Part shown: positions 31,527 to 39,921 of the stretch, one piece after another
Position numbering within the stretch: the first letter of the stretch is position 1
Layout of the letters: every line of letters begins with the position of its first letter
Source of the DNA: Castellaniella ginsengisoli
Lineage (GTDB): Bacteria > Pseudomonadota > Gammaproteobacteria > Burkholderiales > Burkholderiaceae_B
Length of the DNA: 64,000 nt
NCBI RefSeq assembly: GCF_039523235.1
Contig: NZ_BAAAEX010000011.1
Reading direction: 5' to 3' (one strand)
The notes under the pieces: model-generated
Seen by the model: the letters and a program-made list of their open reading frames with translations, nothing else
Told to the model about the DNA's origin: nothing
The model's database searches: none
Program-made: the position numbers and the translations under genes

Positions 31527-31796
31527 TGGTTCCCCCCGCAAGAATGAAACCGCCCGGAGCGCCGTCGGGACGCCCGGCGCTTCGGATGTGCGGGGCGGGG
31601 GACGGCAGCCGGGTCGGCGCGAAGAAAAACACCCGAGCCGGTCGGTCGCGCGAAGCGGCCTGACCGCATGGCCCCGGCACGATGCAGCGCCCGGTCCGGG
31701 ACAGGGGACGAAATTGTACCCTACGCGGCCGGCACGGGGGCGGGCCTGTTTCATGGTCCGGCGAGGTTCCCGTACAATCCAATCTGGAATGTTCAG

Positions 31797-32084
31797 ATGA
31801 AACCCATGGTCAACGATCAAACCCCGCTGCCGGCCTCCCTGCCTCAGCCTGCGGATCCATTGCCCCAGGACTTCGAGACGGCGTTGGCCGAGCTCGAAGC
31901 CCTGGCCGCCCGCATGAGCGACGGCGATCTGGGCCTGGAGGAATCCGTTGCCCTGTACCAGCGCGGCGTGGCGCTGGCCCAGGTATGCCAGGAACGGCTG
32001 GAAGTGGCCGAGCAGCAAGTTCAGGTGCTTCAGGATCAAATGCTCCAGCCTTTCGACCCCGCTGCCGCGCGGGATGCGACATGA
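31797..32084 (+). CDS. xseB: Exodeoxyribonuclease VII small subunit
   Basis: The 95-residue XseB has the conserved core FETALAELEALAARMSDGDL followed by LEESVALYQRGVALAQVC. With XseA it degrades single-stranded DNA in both directions. A second ATG at 31806 is possible. A TACAAT box at 31773-31778 may be its -10. The stop overlaps the ispA start by 4 bases, giving the usual xseB-ispA-dxs order. Confidence 0.94.
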   Translation: MKPMVNDQTPLPASLPQPADPLPQDFETALAELEALAARMSDGDLGLEESVALYQRGVALAQVCQERLEVAEQQVQVLQDQMLQPFDPAAARDAT

Positions 32085-32998
32085 CCGCTTCGCCGGGGCA
32101 TTTCGACGCCTGGCTGCAAGGCCGGGTGGAGCACATCGCAACGGTGCTCGATGACCTGCTGCCCTCCCTCCAGGATGACCCTGCGCGCCTGCGCGAGGCC
32201 ATGCGCTATGCCGTTCTCGGGCCGGGAAAGCGGGTGCGCGCCGCGCTGGTCTACGCGGCCGGCGAGGCCAGCCGCCCGCCGGCCGGAACAGCCGCCGCCC
32301 AGGATCTGGCGCTGGATGCCGCCGCCGCCGCCGTGGAACTGATCCACGCCTATTCCTTGATCCATGACGATCTGCCTTGCATGGACGACGACGACTTGCG
32401 GCGCGGCCGGCCCACGGTGCACCGCCAGTTCGGCGACGAAGCCCTGGCCATGCTGGCCGGTGACGCCCTGCAGCCTCTGGCCTTCGAGTGCCTGGCGCAG
32501 ATGCCCATTGCGCCGGCCCTGACGGTTCAGGCGGTCCAGTTGCTGGCCCGCGCGGCGGGCGGCGACGGCATGGTCGGCGGCCAGGCCATCGACTGCGCCA
32601 GCGTCGGCCGCCCGCTGCCGATCGAGGAACTGCAGCAGATGCATCGCATGAAGACCGGCGCTTTGCTCGAAGCCAGCGTACTGCTGGGCGGGGTGGTGGC
32701 CGGGGCCAGCAGCGCGGTCCGCACCGGCCTGGAATCCTATGCTTCAGCCATGGGCCTGGCCTTTCAGGTGGTGGACGACATCCTGGATGTGACCGCCGAT
32801 TCCGCCACCCTGGGCAAGACCGCCGGCAAGGACGCCGCCCAGGGCAAACCGACCTACGTCTCCATCATGGGGCTGGAGGGTTCGCGCGAGATGCTCGCCG
32901 GGCTGCGCGAGCAGGCGTGCGCCGCATTGTTGCCTCTGGGGCCCTCGGCCTGCCGACTGCGCGAACTGGCCGACTACATCATCGGCCGGTCCCATTAG
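32081..32998 (+). CDS. ispA: Farnesyl diphosphate synthase (polyprenyl synthetase)
   Basis: This 305-residue trans-prenyltransferase condenses IPP with DMAPP and then geranyl diphosphate. The first aspartate-rich motif DDLPCMDDDD and the second VVDDILD are intact, with LGPGKRVR and GGQAID between and around them. The product feeds undecaprenyl-PP, quinones and, via hpnCDE in this window, squalene. The start ATG overlaps the xseB stop; dxs starts 8 bases downstream. Confidence 0.94.
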   Translation: MTASPGHFDAWLQGRVEHIATVLDDLLPSLQDDPARLREAMRYAVLGPGKRVRAALVYAAGEASRPPAGTAAAQDLALDAAAAAVELIHAYSLIHDDLPCMDDDDLRRGRPTVHRQFGDEALAMLAGDALQPLAFECLAQMPIAPALTVQAVQLLARAAGGDGMVGGQAIDCASVGRPLPIEELQQMHRMKTGALLEASVLLGGVVAGASSAVRTGLESYASAMGLAFQVVDDILDVTADSATLGKTAGKDAAQGKPTYVSIMGLEGSREMLAGLREQACAALLPLGPSACRLRELADYIIGRSH

Positions 32999-33006
32999 AA
33001 AACATC

Positions 33007-34866
33007 ATGACTAGATTACTGGAAGGGATCCAATCGCCGGCGGACCTGCGCCGGCTGGACCGTCGGGACCTCAAGGAACTGGCCGCCGAACTGCGGGCGT
33101 TCGTGCTGGACTCCGTGTCTCGCACCGGAGGCCACTTGTCCTCCAACCTGGGCACGGTCGAACTCACCCTGGCGCTGCATTATGCGTTCGACACGCCCGA
33201 TGATCGGCTGATCTGGGATGTGGGCCATCAGTCTTATCCGCACAAAATCCTGACCGGCCGCCGCGAAGCCATGTCCGGCCTGCGCCAGCAGGGCGGGATT
33301 TCCGGCTTCCCGAAACGCGCCGAGTCGCCGTACGACGCCTTCGGCACGGCGCATTCCTCGACCTCGATTTCCGCGGCGCTGGGCATGGCCGTGGCCTCGC
33401 GCAATGCCGGCGTCGATCGCCAGCACATCGCCGTGATCGGCGACGGGGCCATGACGGCCGGCATGGCCTTCGAAGCCCTGAACAATGCGGGCGTCACGCC
33501 CGACGTGAACCTGCTGGTCGTGCTGAACGACAACGACATGTCGATTTCGCCGCCGGTGGGGGCATTGAACTACTACTTCGCCCGCCTGCTGTCGGGCCAG
33601 TTCTATGCGCGCGCCAAGATCATGGGGCGGGCCGTGCTGCAGCATGTGCCGCCCGTGCTCGAACTGGCCCGCAAACTGGAAGGCCACGCCAAGGGCATGC
33701 TGTCGCCGGCCACGCTGTTCGAAGAGCTGGGCTTCAACTACATGGGGCCGATCGATGGCCATGATCTGGACGTGCTGATTCCCACGCTGGAAAACCTGCG
33801 CAAGCTCGGCGGCCTGCAGTTCCTGCACGTCGTCACGCGCAAGGGCCAGGGTTACAAGCTCGCCGAAGCCGATCCGGTCCTCTACCACGGCCCGGGGAAA
33901 TTCGATCCCTCGGTCGGCATCCAGAAACCCGCGACTCCCGCACGACGCTCCTTCACCCAGGTCTTCGGCGCGTGGCTGTGCGACATGGCCGCCGCCGATA
34001 CGCGCCTGGTGGGCATCACCCCCGCCATGCGCGAGGGCAGCGGCCTGGTCGAGTTCGAGCGCCGCTTTCCGCAGCGCTACTTCGACGTCGGCATCGCCGA
34101 GCAGCATGCCGTCACGTTCGCCGCCGGCCTGGCCTGCGAAGGCTGCAAGCCCGTCGTGGCGATCTACTCCACGTTTCTGCAACGCGGCTACGACCAACTG
34201 ATCCACGACGTGGCCCTGCAGAACCTGGACGTGACTTTCGCCCTGGACCGGGCCGGCATCGTCGGCGCCGACGGAGCGACCCATGCCGGCAACTACGATA
34301 TCGCCTATCTGCGTTGCATCCCGAACCTGGTGGTCGCCACGCCCTCGGACGAGCGCGAGGCCCGGCTGCTGCTCAATACCTGCTTTCTCCATCCCGGGCC
34401 GGCCTCGGTCCGCTATCCGCGCGGCGCCGGCTGCGGCGCCGAGCCGGGCGACGACCTGGGCCCCGTCGAACTCGGCCGTGCCGTGGTGCGCCGCGAGGGC
34501 CGGGACGTGGCGCTGCTGGTATTCGGCACCCTGTTGCCCGAAGCCGCGCAGGCGGCCGAGGCGCTGGATGCCACGCTGGTGGACATGCGCTTCGTCAAGC
34601 CGCTGGACGAAGCGCTGCTGCGGCGCCTGGCCGACCGCCACGAATTGTTCGTCACGATCGAAGAGGGCGCCGTCATGGGCGGCGCCGGCAGCGCCGTGGC
34701 CGAATGGCTCAACCGGGAGGCGATCGTCCGCCCGATCCTGCAACTGGGCTTGCCGGATGAATTCATCGATCATGGAGACCAGAAGGCCATTCTCGCCGGA
34801 CTCGGCCTGGATGCCGGAGGTATCGAGGCGTCGATACGCCAACGCTTGAAAAGGAATGCGTCATGA
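33007..34866 (+). CDS. dxs: 1-deoxy-D-xylulose-5-phosphate synthase
   Basis: This 619-residue thiamine-diphosphate enzyme makes DXP from pyruvate and glyceraldehyde 3-phosphate, the first step of the MEP isoprenoid pathway. The ThDP motif begins GDGAMTAGMAFEALNNAG; the pyrimidine-binding domain has DVGIAEQHAVTFAAG, and the transketolase C-terminal domain ends the protein. The N-terminus TRLLEGIQSPADLRRL is typical of dxs. It sits between ispA and folE2, overlapping the latter by 4 bases. Confidence 0.97.
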   Translation: MTRLLEGIQSPADLRRLDRRDLKELAAELRAFVLDSVSRTGGHLSSNLGTVELTLALHYAFDTPDDRLIWDVGHQSYPHKILTGRREAMSGLRQQGGISGFPKRAESPYDAFGTAHSSTSISAALGMAVASRNAGVDRQHIAVIGDGAMTAGMAFEALNNAGVTPDVNLLVVLNDNDMSISPPVGALNYYFARLLSGQFYARAKIMGRAVLQHVPPVLELARKLEGHAKGMLSPATLFEELGFNYMGPIDGHDLDVLIPTLENLRKLGGLQFLHVVTRKGQGYKLAEADPVLYHGPGKFDPSVGIQKPATPARRSFTQVFGAWLCDMAAADTRLVGITPAMREGSGLVEFERRFPQRYFDVGIAEQHAVTFAAGLACEGCKPVVAIYSTFLQRGYDQLIHDVALQNLDVTFALDRAGIVGADGATHAGNYDIAYLRCIPNLVVATPSDEREARLLLNTCFLHPGPASVRYPRGAGCGAEPGDDLGPVELGRAVVRREGRDVALLVFGTLLPEAAQAAEALDATLVDMRFVKPLDEALLRRLADRHELFVTIEEGAVMGGAGSAVAEWLNREAIVRPILQLGLPDEFIDHGDQKAILAGLGLDAGGIEASIRQRLKRNAS

Positions 34867-35675
34867 ACACCCTGCTGGATCCGGTGACGACGGCGATGCC
34901 GGATGTGCAAAGCGGGCCGGATACCCGGCGGATCGCCATCCAGCGGGTGGGGGTGCGCGGCGTGCGCCACCCTTTGGTGGTGGCGGCCGGCGACGGCCAG
35001 CCCCAGGCGACCGTGGCCGATTGGGAAATGACCGTCGCGCTGCCGGCCGATGAAAAGGGCACGCACATGTCGCGTTTCATCGCCTTGCTGGAGTCGCGCC
35101 GCGCCCAGCCCATGACGCCCGCGGCCCTGTGCGCCCTGGCGCAGTCGATGCTGGATTTGCTGCATGCCGATGCCGGCGACGTGGCGGCCGCCTTTCCCTA
35201 CTTCATCGAAAAGCCCGCGCCTGTGTCCGGCGTGCGCAGCCTGATGGATTACCAGATACGCTGGTCCGCCCGGGCGCGCCGGGGCGAGGCGCCGCGTTTT
35301 TCGCTGTCCGTCCAGGTGCCGGTGACGAGCCTGTGCCCCTGCTCCAAGGCGATTTCCGAGTACGGCGCCCACAACCAGCGTTCGCACGTCTGCGTGGATC
35401 TGGAATACGACTCGGCCGAGGCCGTGGATCTGGATGCGCTGATCCGGGGCGTCGAATCCCAGGCCTCGTGCGAACTGTGGGGGCTGCTCAAGCGCGCCGA
35501 CGAGAAATTCGTGACCGAACGCGCCTATGAAAACCCGAAGTTCGTCGAAGATCTGGTGCGCGATGTGGCCGTGATGCTGCAGCGCCTGTCCGGCGTGGCG
35601 TCCTACCGGGTCACGGCGGAAAACTTCGAGTCCATCCACAATCATTCCGCCTACGCGGTCGTGCACAGCGTCTAA
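34863..35675 (+). CDS. folE2: GTP cyclohydrolase I type IB (FolE2)
   Basis: FolE2 makes 7,8-dihydroneopterin triphosphate, the first folate intermediate. It is unrelated in sequence to FolE and can use metals other than zinc. The 270-residue length is right. The catalytic/metal cysteine region is VTSLCPCSKAIS, followed by GAHNQRSHVCVDLE, and KGTHMSRF lies in the N-terminal half. In many bacteria folE2 is a zinc-starvation duplicate of folE under Zur; here it is coupled to dxs by an ATGA overlap and I see no Zur-like site, so it is probably the constitutive enzyme (inference). Confidence 0.94.
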   Translation: MNTLLDPVTTAMPDVQSGPDTRRIAIQRVGVRGVRHPLVVAAGDGQPQATVADWEMTVALPADEKGTHMSRFIALLESRRAQPMTPAALCALAQSMLDLLHADAGDVAAAFPYFIEKPAPVSGVRSLMDYQIRWSARARRGEAPRFSLSVQVPVTSLCPCSKAISEYGAHNQRSHVCVDLEYDSAEAVDLDALIRGVESQASCELWGLLKRADEKFVTERAYENPKFVEDLVRDVAVMLQRLSGVASYRVTAENFESIHNHSAYAVVHSV

Positions 35676-35687
35676 GACTGTCTTATG

Positions 35688-35696
35688 TGCTAGAAT
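35688..35696 (+). promoter_or_regulatory. Extended -10 promoter candidate for rpsF operon
   Basis: TGCTAGAAT (35688-35696) combines the TGn extension with TAGAAT. No convincing -35 is present. It would give a leader of about 120 bases before rpsF. The same design is seen at the rimP promoter. Confidence 0.55.
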
Positions 35697-35748
35697 GATT
35701 GGTTACTTGCTCGACCGTGCTTGTGGCGTACCGTTTTTGGGTGCGCCC

Positions 35749-35790
35749 GCAGCGCCCCGGGACGGGGGCTGCACAGTGCCGGCGGGCTGT
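35749..35790 (+). promoter_or_regulatory. Paired hairpins in the rpsF leader (possible S6:S18 autoregulatory element)
   Basis: GCAGCgCCCC (35749-35758) pairs with GGGGGCTGC (35764-35772) with one bulged G. Directly after it ACAG (35773-35776) pairs with CTGT (35787-35790), enclosing TGCCGGCGGG. Ribosomal proteins S6:S18 are known to bind a conserved structure in many rpsF leaders. Whether this hairpin is that structure is an inference that needs a covariance-model search. Confidence 0.35.
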
Positions 35791-35825
35791 CTGTCAACAC
35801 CACAGATATCCACAAGGAGTCTTAC

Positions 35826-36194
35826 ATGCGCCACTACGAAGTAGTGTTCATCGTGCACCCCGATCAGAGCGAGCAAGTGCCCGCCATGATCGAGCGCTAC
35901 CAGGCCATGGTCACCAGCAATGGCGGCCAGATCCATCGCGTCGAGGACTGGGGCCGCCGCCAGTTGGCCTACCCCATCCAGAAGCTCGTCAAGGCCCACT
36001 ACGTGTGCTTCAACATCGAGTGCGGCCAGACCGCCCTGGATGAGCTCGAGCACTCGTTCCGCTACAACGACGCGATCCTGCGCCACCTGTTCGTCAAGAC
36101 CAAGCACGCCCACACCGAGCCGTCCATCATGATGAAGTCGGTCGAGCGCGAGGAAGCCCGCAAGGCGACCGCCACCGAGTCCACGAATTCCTGA
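35826..36194 (+). CDS. rpsF: 30S ribosomal protein S6
   Basis: The 122-residue S6 starts MRHYEVVFIVHPDQSEQV and contains WGRRQLAYPI and KAHYVCFNIE. It binds S18 in the platform of the 30S subunit. AAGGAG lies 6 bases before the ATG, so the start is certain; the open frame extends further upstream without support. The C-terminal tail KATATESTNS is low in complexity, as is common. It is first in rpsF-priB-rpsR-rplI. Confidence 0.97.
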   Translation: MRHYEVVFIVHPDQSEQVPAMIERYQAMVTSNGGQIHRVEDWGRRQLAYPIQKLVKAHYVCFNIECGQTALDELEHSFRYNDAILRHLFVKTKHAHTEPSIMMKSVEREEARKATATESTNS

Positions 36195-36214
36195 TCCGCA
36201 AGTCCGCGCATTCC

Positions 36215-36508
36215 GTGAACCGGGTCGAACTTGCAGCGCGCGTGGCCGAGGCCGAGCCGCTGCGTCACACACCGGCGGGCACGCCGGTGCTGAGACTCCG
36301 GATGGCACATGAATCCGAGGTCCTGGAAGCCGGATCCCCCCGCATCGTCCGCATGGAATTGCAGGCGGTGGCACTGGGGGATGTAGCCCGGGATCTGGCC
36401 GCAGCGCCCATCGGCGCGCTGATCCAGGCCACCGGATTCCTGGCGCCCCTCCGGCAGGGTTCGGACCGGCTGGTGTTCCACATCCAGCGGATCGCGCAGG
36501 CACACTGA
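36215..36508 (+). CDS. priB: Primosomal replication protein N (PriB)
   Basis: This 97-residue single OB-fold protein of the PriA-dependent replication restart primosome is placed between rpsF and rpsR as in other proteobacteria. NRVELAARVAEAEPLRHTPAG matches the family N-terminus. The start is GTG; no strong ribosome site is seen in the 20-base gap after rpsF, so translation is probably coupled. It is the only replication gene between ribosomal protein genes apart from dnaB at the end. Confidence 0.9.
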   Translation: MNRVELAARVAEAEPLRHTPAGTPVLRLRMAHESEVLEAGSPRIVRMELQAVALGDVARDLAAAPIGALIQATGFLAPLRQGSDRLVFHIQRIAQAH

Positions 36509-36554
36509 ATGAACATGCTGGGTACGAACCCGGCAACCAAGAAAGGCAATCCAA

Positions 36555-36827
36555 ATGGCTTACTTCAAGAAATCCAAGGAAAAGCGCAAGTTCGGGCAAC
36601 AGAATCCGCTGTTCAAGCGCCGCAAGTTCTGCCGCTTCACCGTCGCCAAGGTCGAAGAGATCGACTACAAGGATCTCGACACCCTGCGCGATTTCATCCA
36701 GGAAAACGGCAAGATCATTCCGGCCCGTCTGACCGGCACCAAGGCGCACTACCAGCGCCAACTGGACACCGCCATCAAGCGCGCGCGCTTCCTGGCCCTG
36801 TTGCCGTACACCGACAACCACAACTGA
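36555..36827 (+). CDS. rpsR: 30S ribosomal protein S18
   Basis: The 90-residue S18 has the typical FCRFTVAKVEEIDYKD and KIIPARLTGTKAHYQRQL segments. It partners S6. AAAGGC precedes the ATG. Its N-terminal segment is basic, as expected for rRNA binding. Confidence 0.97.
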   Translation: MAYFKKSKEKRKFGQQNPLFKRRKFCRFTVAKVEEIDYKDLDTLRDFIQENGKIIPARLTGTKAHYQRQLDTAIKRARFLALLPYTDNHN

Positions 36828-36843
36828 TCCGAGGTCTCCCGTC

Positions 36844-37299
36844 ATGCAAGTCATCCTGCTTGAAAAAGTCGTCAATCTCGGCAATCTGGGCGATGTGGTC
36901 CGTGTGCGCGACGGCTATGCCCGCAACTACCTGATCCCCCAGAAGATCGCCCGCCGGGCGACCGATGCCGCCCTGAAGGAATTCGAAGCCCGCCGCGCCG
37001 AGCTCGAGAAGCACCAGGCCGAAAAGCTGGCTGCGGCCCAGGCCGTGGGCGAAAAGCTGTCCGGCTATGTGCTGGTCATCGGCCAGAAGGCCGGCGTCGA
37101 CGGCCGCCTGTTCGGCTCGGTCACCAACATGGACGTGGCCGCGGCCTTGCAGGCCGCCGGTTTCACCGACGTGCACAAGGCCCAGGTCCGCATGCCGGAC
37201 GGCGCCATCAAGACCGTGGGCGAGTTCCCGCTGCAGATCGCGCTGCACGCCGACGTCGTGGCCGACATCTCGGTGACCGTGCAAGGCGAAATGGCCTGA
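36844..37299 (+). CDS. rplI: 50S ribosomal protein L9
   Basis: This 151-residue L9 has an N-terminal rRNA-binding domain (MQVILLEKVVNLGNLGDVV; YARNYLIP), a long central helix and a C-terminal domain with GRLFGSVTNMDVA. It starts 16 bases after rpsR. Two inverted repeats follow, of which the second is a strong terminator just in front of dnaB. Confidence 0.97.
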   Translation: MQVILLEKVVNLGNLGDVVRVRDGYARNYLIPQKIARRATDAALKEFEARRAELEKHQAEKLAAAQAVGEKLSGYVLVIGQKAGVDGRLFGSVTNMDVAAALQAAGFTDVHKAQVRMPDGAIKTVGEFPLQIALHADVVADISVTVQGEMA

Positions 37300-37317
37300 C
37301 GCGCCGCTTCGTCGTGC

Positions 37318-37346
37318 GCCATTCCTCGTGGTAAGGTAGGAATGGC
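37318..37346 (+). other. Inverted repeat between rplI and dnaB
   Basis: GCCATTCCT (37318-37326) and AGGAATGGC (37338-37346) are perfect 9-base inverted repeats separated by 11 bases. With no T-run it may be an alternative RNA structure competing with, or adding to, the terminator 12 bases downstream, or a protein-binding site. Confidence 0.5.
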
Positions 37347-37358
37347 ACGGCGCCGCTG

Positions 37359-37391
37359 AAAAGGCCGGCTTTCCGCCGGCCTTTTCTTTTC
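37359..37391 (+). terminator. Intrinsic terminator between rplI and dnaB
   Basis: AAAAGGCCGGC (37359-37369) pairs with GCCGGCCTTTT (37375-37385) around TTTCC, followed by CTTTTC. The run of T ends about 4 bases before the annotated dnaB ATG, so any dnaB transcript either reads through it or starts in the short space around it. Confidence 0.82.
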
Positions 37392-37394
37392 TGA

Positions 37395-38780
37395 ATGCAA
37401 GGACAAGGTTTGGACATCGAAGCCGACGCGCAACTGGACTATCTGCGTGTGCCCCCGCACTCCATCGAGGCCGAGCAGTCGGTGCTGGGCGGTCTGCTGC
37501 TGGACAACGCCGCCTTCGACCGGGTCGCGGACGTCCTCACCGAGGATGACTTCTACCGTTTCGATCACCGCCTCATCTGGCAGCACATCACCCGGCTGGT
37601 GGGGCTGGCACGGCCGGCCGACGTCATCACGGTCCACGAATCCCTGGCCACGGCGGGCAAGGCCGACGAATGCGGCGGCCTGCCGTACCTGAATGCGCTG
37701 GCGCACAACACGCCTTCGGCGGCCAACATCCGCCGTTACGCGGAGATCGTGCGCGAGCGTTCCATGCTGCGCAAACTGGTCTCGATCGCCGACGAGATTT
37801 CCTCGACGGCTTTCAATCCCCAGGGCAAGGAAGCCCGGCAGATCCTCGACGAGGCCGAGTCCCGCGTGTTCCAGATCGCCCAGGAGGGCGCGCGCGGCAT
37901 GGCCGGGTTCCAGGAAATCCGGCCGCTGCTGGCCCAGGTGGTCGAGCGCATCGACGAACTCTACCACCGCGAGGGCGACTCCGACGTCACCGGGGTGCCG
38001 ACCGGCTTCAACGACCTGGACCGCATGACGTCGGGCCTGCAGGCAGGCGATCTGGTGATCGTGGCGGGCCGGCCTTCCATGGGCAAGACCTCTTTCTCCA
38101 TGAACATCGGTGAGCACGTCGCCATCGAGCAGGGCCTGCCGGTGGCCGTGTTTTCCATGGAAATGGGCGCGGTGCAACTGGCCATGCGCATGATCGGCTC
38201 GGTCGGCATGCTGGATCAGCACCGCATGCGCACCGGCAAGCTGAACCAGGATGACTGGCCGCGCCTGACCCACGCCGTACAGAAAGTCGAGGAAGCCCAG
38301 ATCTACATCGACGAGACCCCGGCGCTGACGGCGATGGAACTGCGCGCGCGCGCGCGCCGGCTGTCGCGCCAGTGCGGGCAGTTGGGGCTGATCATCATCG
38401 ACTATATCCAGTTGATGTCGGGCAGCGGCGGCGAGAACCGCGCCACCGAGATTTCCGAGATCAGCCGCTCGCTGAAGGGGCTGGCCAAAGAACTGAACTG
38501 TCCGGTGATCGCGCTCTCGCAGCTCAACCGCAGTCTCGAGCAGCGGCCCAACAAGCGGCCCGTCATGAGCGATCTGCGCGAGTCCGGAGCCATCGAGCAG
38601 GACGCCGACGTGATCATCTTCATCTACCGCGACGAGGTCTACAACCCCGATTCGCCGGACAAGGGTACGGCCGAAATCATCATCGGCAAGCAGCGTAACG
38701 GCCCCATCGGCACGGTGCGCCTGACCTTCCAGGGGGCCAGCACCCGCTTCCTGAATTTCTCGGCGGCGCCGGGGTTTTAG
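37395..38780 (+). CDS. dnaB: Replicative DNA helicase DnaB
   Basis: This hexameric 5'-3' helicase drives the replication fork. The 461 residues comprise an N-terminal domain (RVPPHSIEAEQSVLGGLLLD) and a RecA-like C-terminal domain with Walker A GRPSMGKTSF, Walker B LIIIDYIQLM and QLNRSLEQRPNKRPVMSDLR. Two starts are possible: ATG 37395, which lacks any ribosome site, or TTG 37410, preceded by AAGGA at 37399-37403 with 6 bases of spacing. I keep the ATG but consider the TTG quite plausible. Its position just after a terminator suggests regulated readthrough from the ribosomal protein operon. Confidence 0.94.
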   Translation: MQGQGLDIEADAQLDYLRVPPHSIEAEQSVLGGLLLDNAAFDRVADVLTEDDFYRFDHRLIWQHITRLVGLARPADVITVHESLATAGKADECGGLPYLNALAHNTPSAANIRRYAEIVRERSMLRKLVSIADEISSTAFNPQGKEARQILDEAESRVFQIAQEGARGMAGFQEIRPLLAQVVERIDELYHREGDSDVTGVPTGFNDLDRMTSGLQAGDLVIVAGRPSMGKTSFSMNIGEHVAIEQGLPVAVFSMEMGAVQLAMRMIGSVGMLDQHRMRTGKLNQDDWPRLTHAVQKVEEAQIYIDETPALTAMELRARARRLSRQCGQLGLIIIDYIQLMSGSGGENRATEISEISRSLKGLAKELNCPVIALSQLNRSLEQRPNKRPVMSDLRESGAIEQDADVIIFIYRDEVYNPDSPDKGTAEIIIGKQRNGPIGTVRLTFQGASTRFLNFSAAPGF

Positions 38781-38880
38781 GTGCCCCCACGCTGCGCCCT
38801 GCGGGCTTGCTGCCCCCCAAGGGGGCCGTTTTTTGCCTTGGGGCGGCCCGGCGGCAAAAAAGGTCTCCGTGCAGAGGTCT
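38781..38880. repeat. Candidate dispersed intergenic repeat (REP-like) between dnaB and pdxA
   Basis: The stretch starting GTGCCCCCACGCTGCGCCCT has a composition of nested palindromes: GCCCCC/GGGGGC (38812-38826) and TTTTTTGCC/GGCAAAAAA (38829-38837 with 38853-38861). Similar C-rich palindromic spacers are, from my memory of Burkholderiales genomes, scattered between genes. Only one copy is visible in this window, so the repeat status is an inference. Confidence 0.4.
38812..38834 (+). terminator. dnaB terminator inside the intergenic repeat
   Basis: GCCCCC (38812-38817) pairs with GGGGGC (38821-38826) across a CAA loop, followed by CG and six T residues (38829-38834). It lies about 30 bases after the dnaB stop. 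Confidence 0.75.
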
Positions 38881-38898
38881 TCTTCCACCGGGGGGCAG

Positions 38899-39921
38899 TT
38901 AGGACGCGGTCATCCTCAATGCCATGCGCACGGCCGCGCGCAGCGAAGCCGGATCGGCGAGGCCGCGTCCGGCGATGTCGAAGGCCGTGCCGTGATCCAC
39001 GCTGGTGCGCACGAACGGCAAGCCTACGGTGACGTTCACCCCTTCGTCCAGGCCCAGGTATTTCACCGGGATCAGGCCCTGGTCGTGGTACTGGGCGACC
39101 ACGATGTCGAATTCCCCCCGGCGGGCGCGCATGAACACGGTGTCGCCCGGCCAGGGGCCGGTGGCGTCCAGCCCTTCGGCCCGGGCCCGGGCGATGGCCG
39201 GCGCGATGTGGCGGGCCTCTTCGTCGCCGAAGGCGCCGCCTTCGCCCGCATGCGGGTTGAGCCCCGCCACGGCGATGCGCGGCCGGGCGATGCCGGCCTG
39301 GCGGCAGGCCCGTTGCGCCAGGCGGATGGCGCGCAGTTCCGCCTCGGGGCTGAGCGCCGCCGGCACGCGGGACAGGGCGATGTGGATGGTGACCAGCAGC
39401 ACCCGGAGTTCGTCGTTGGCGAGCATCATGGCGTAGTCCGCCGTGCCGGTGCGTTGCGCCAGGATTTCTGTGTGGCCGGGGAAATCGACGCCGCCCGCGT
39501 GCAGCGCGCCTTTGTGCAGCGGCGCCGTCACCAGCGCACGCACCCGGCCGGCCAGGGCGTCGTCGATGGCGTGGCACAGGTATTCATAGGCGCCGCGCCC
39601 GGCGCGCGGATCTTCCCGGCCCCAGGGCAGATCGGCCGGCAGGGCGTCCCAGCGGTTCAGCACGCCGATCGTGCCGCCCGTGGTGCCTGCGCCGGGCGCA
39701 TCCAGCGGGCGGACCGCCAGGCGGTCTTCCAGGCCCAGTGACCGGCAGGCGCGCCGCAGGGCGCCCGCGTCGCCGTAGACGACGGCGGGGTGGGGCAGGC
39801 CTTCGGCGTACAGGCGCGCGATCAGTTCCGGGCCGACGCCCGCGGCGTCCCCCAGCGTGAAAGCCAGGGGCGCGTCGGCGGGAGCCGCCGGAAGGCCGGG
39901 ATCAGAGCGCGTCGCTGGCAT
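38899..39921 (-). CDS. pdxA: 4-hydroxythreonine-4-phosphate dehydrogenase PdxA
   Basis: This 340-residue NAD-dependent, metal-requiring enzyme of pyridoxal phosphate biosynthesis has the three metal-binding histidines in FPGHTE, LNPHAGEGG and AQYHDQGLIP. The N-terminal signature reads GDAAGVGPE where most PdxA proteins have GDPAGIGPE. The start is ATG 39921, within the last 20 bases of the upstream phoH-like gene; a longer form from 39972 would overlap it by 71 bases and is less likely. pdxA often sits with surA-ksgA; here it follows a PIN-PhoH gene. Confidence 0.93.
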   Translation of the reverse strand: MPATRSDPGLPAAPADAPLAFTLGDAAGVGPELIARLYAEGLPHPAVVYGDAGALRRACRSLGLEDRLAVRPLDAPGAGTTGGTIGVLNRWDALPADLPWGREDPRAGRGAYEYLCHAIDDALAGRVRALVTAPLHKGALHAGGVDFPGHTEILAQRTGTADYAMMLANDELRVLLVTIHIALSRVPAALSPEAELRAIRLAQRACRQAGIARPRIAVAGLNPHAGEGGAFGDEEARHIAPAIARARAEGLDATGPWPGDTVFMRARRGEFDIVVAQYHDQGLIPVKYLGLDEGVNVTVGLPFVRTSVDHGTAFDIAGRGLADPASLRAAVRMALRMTAS

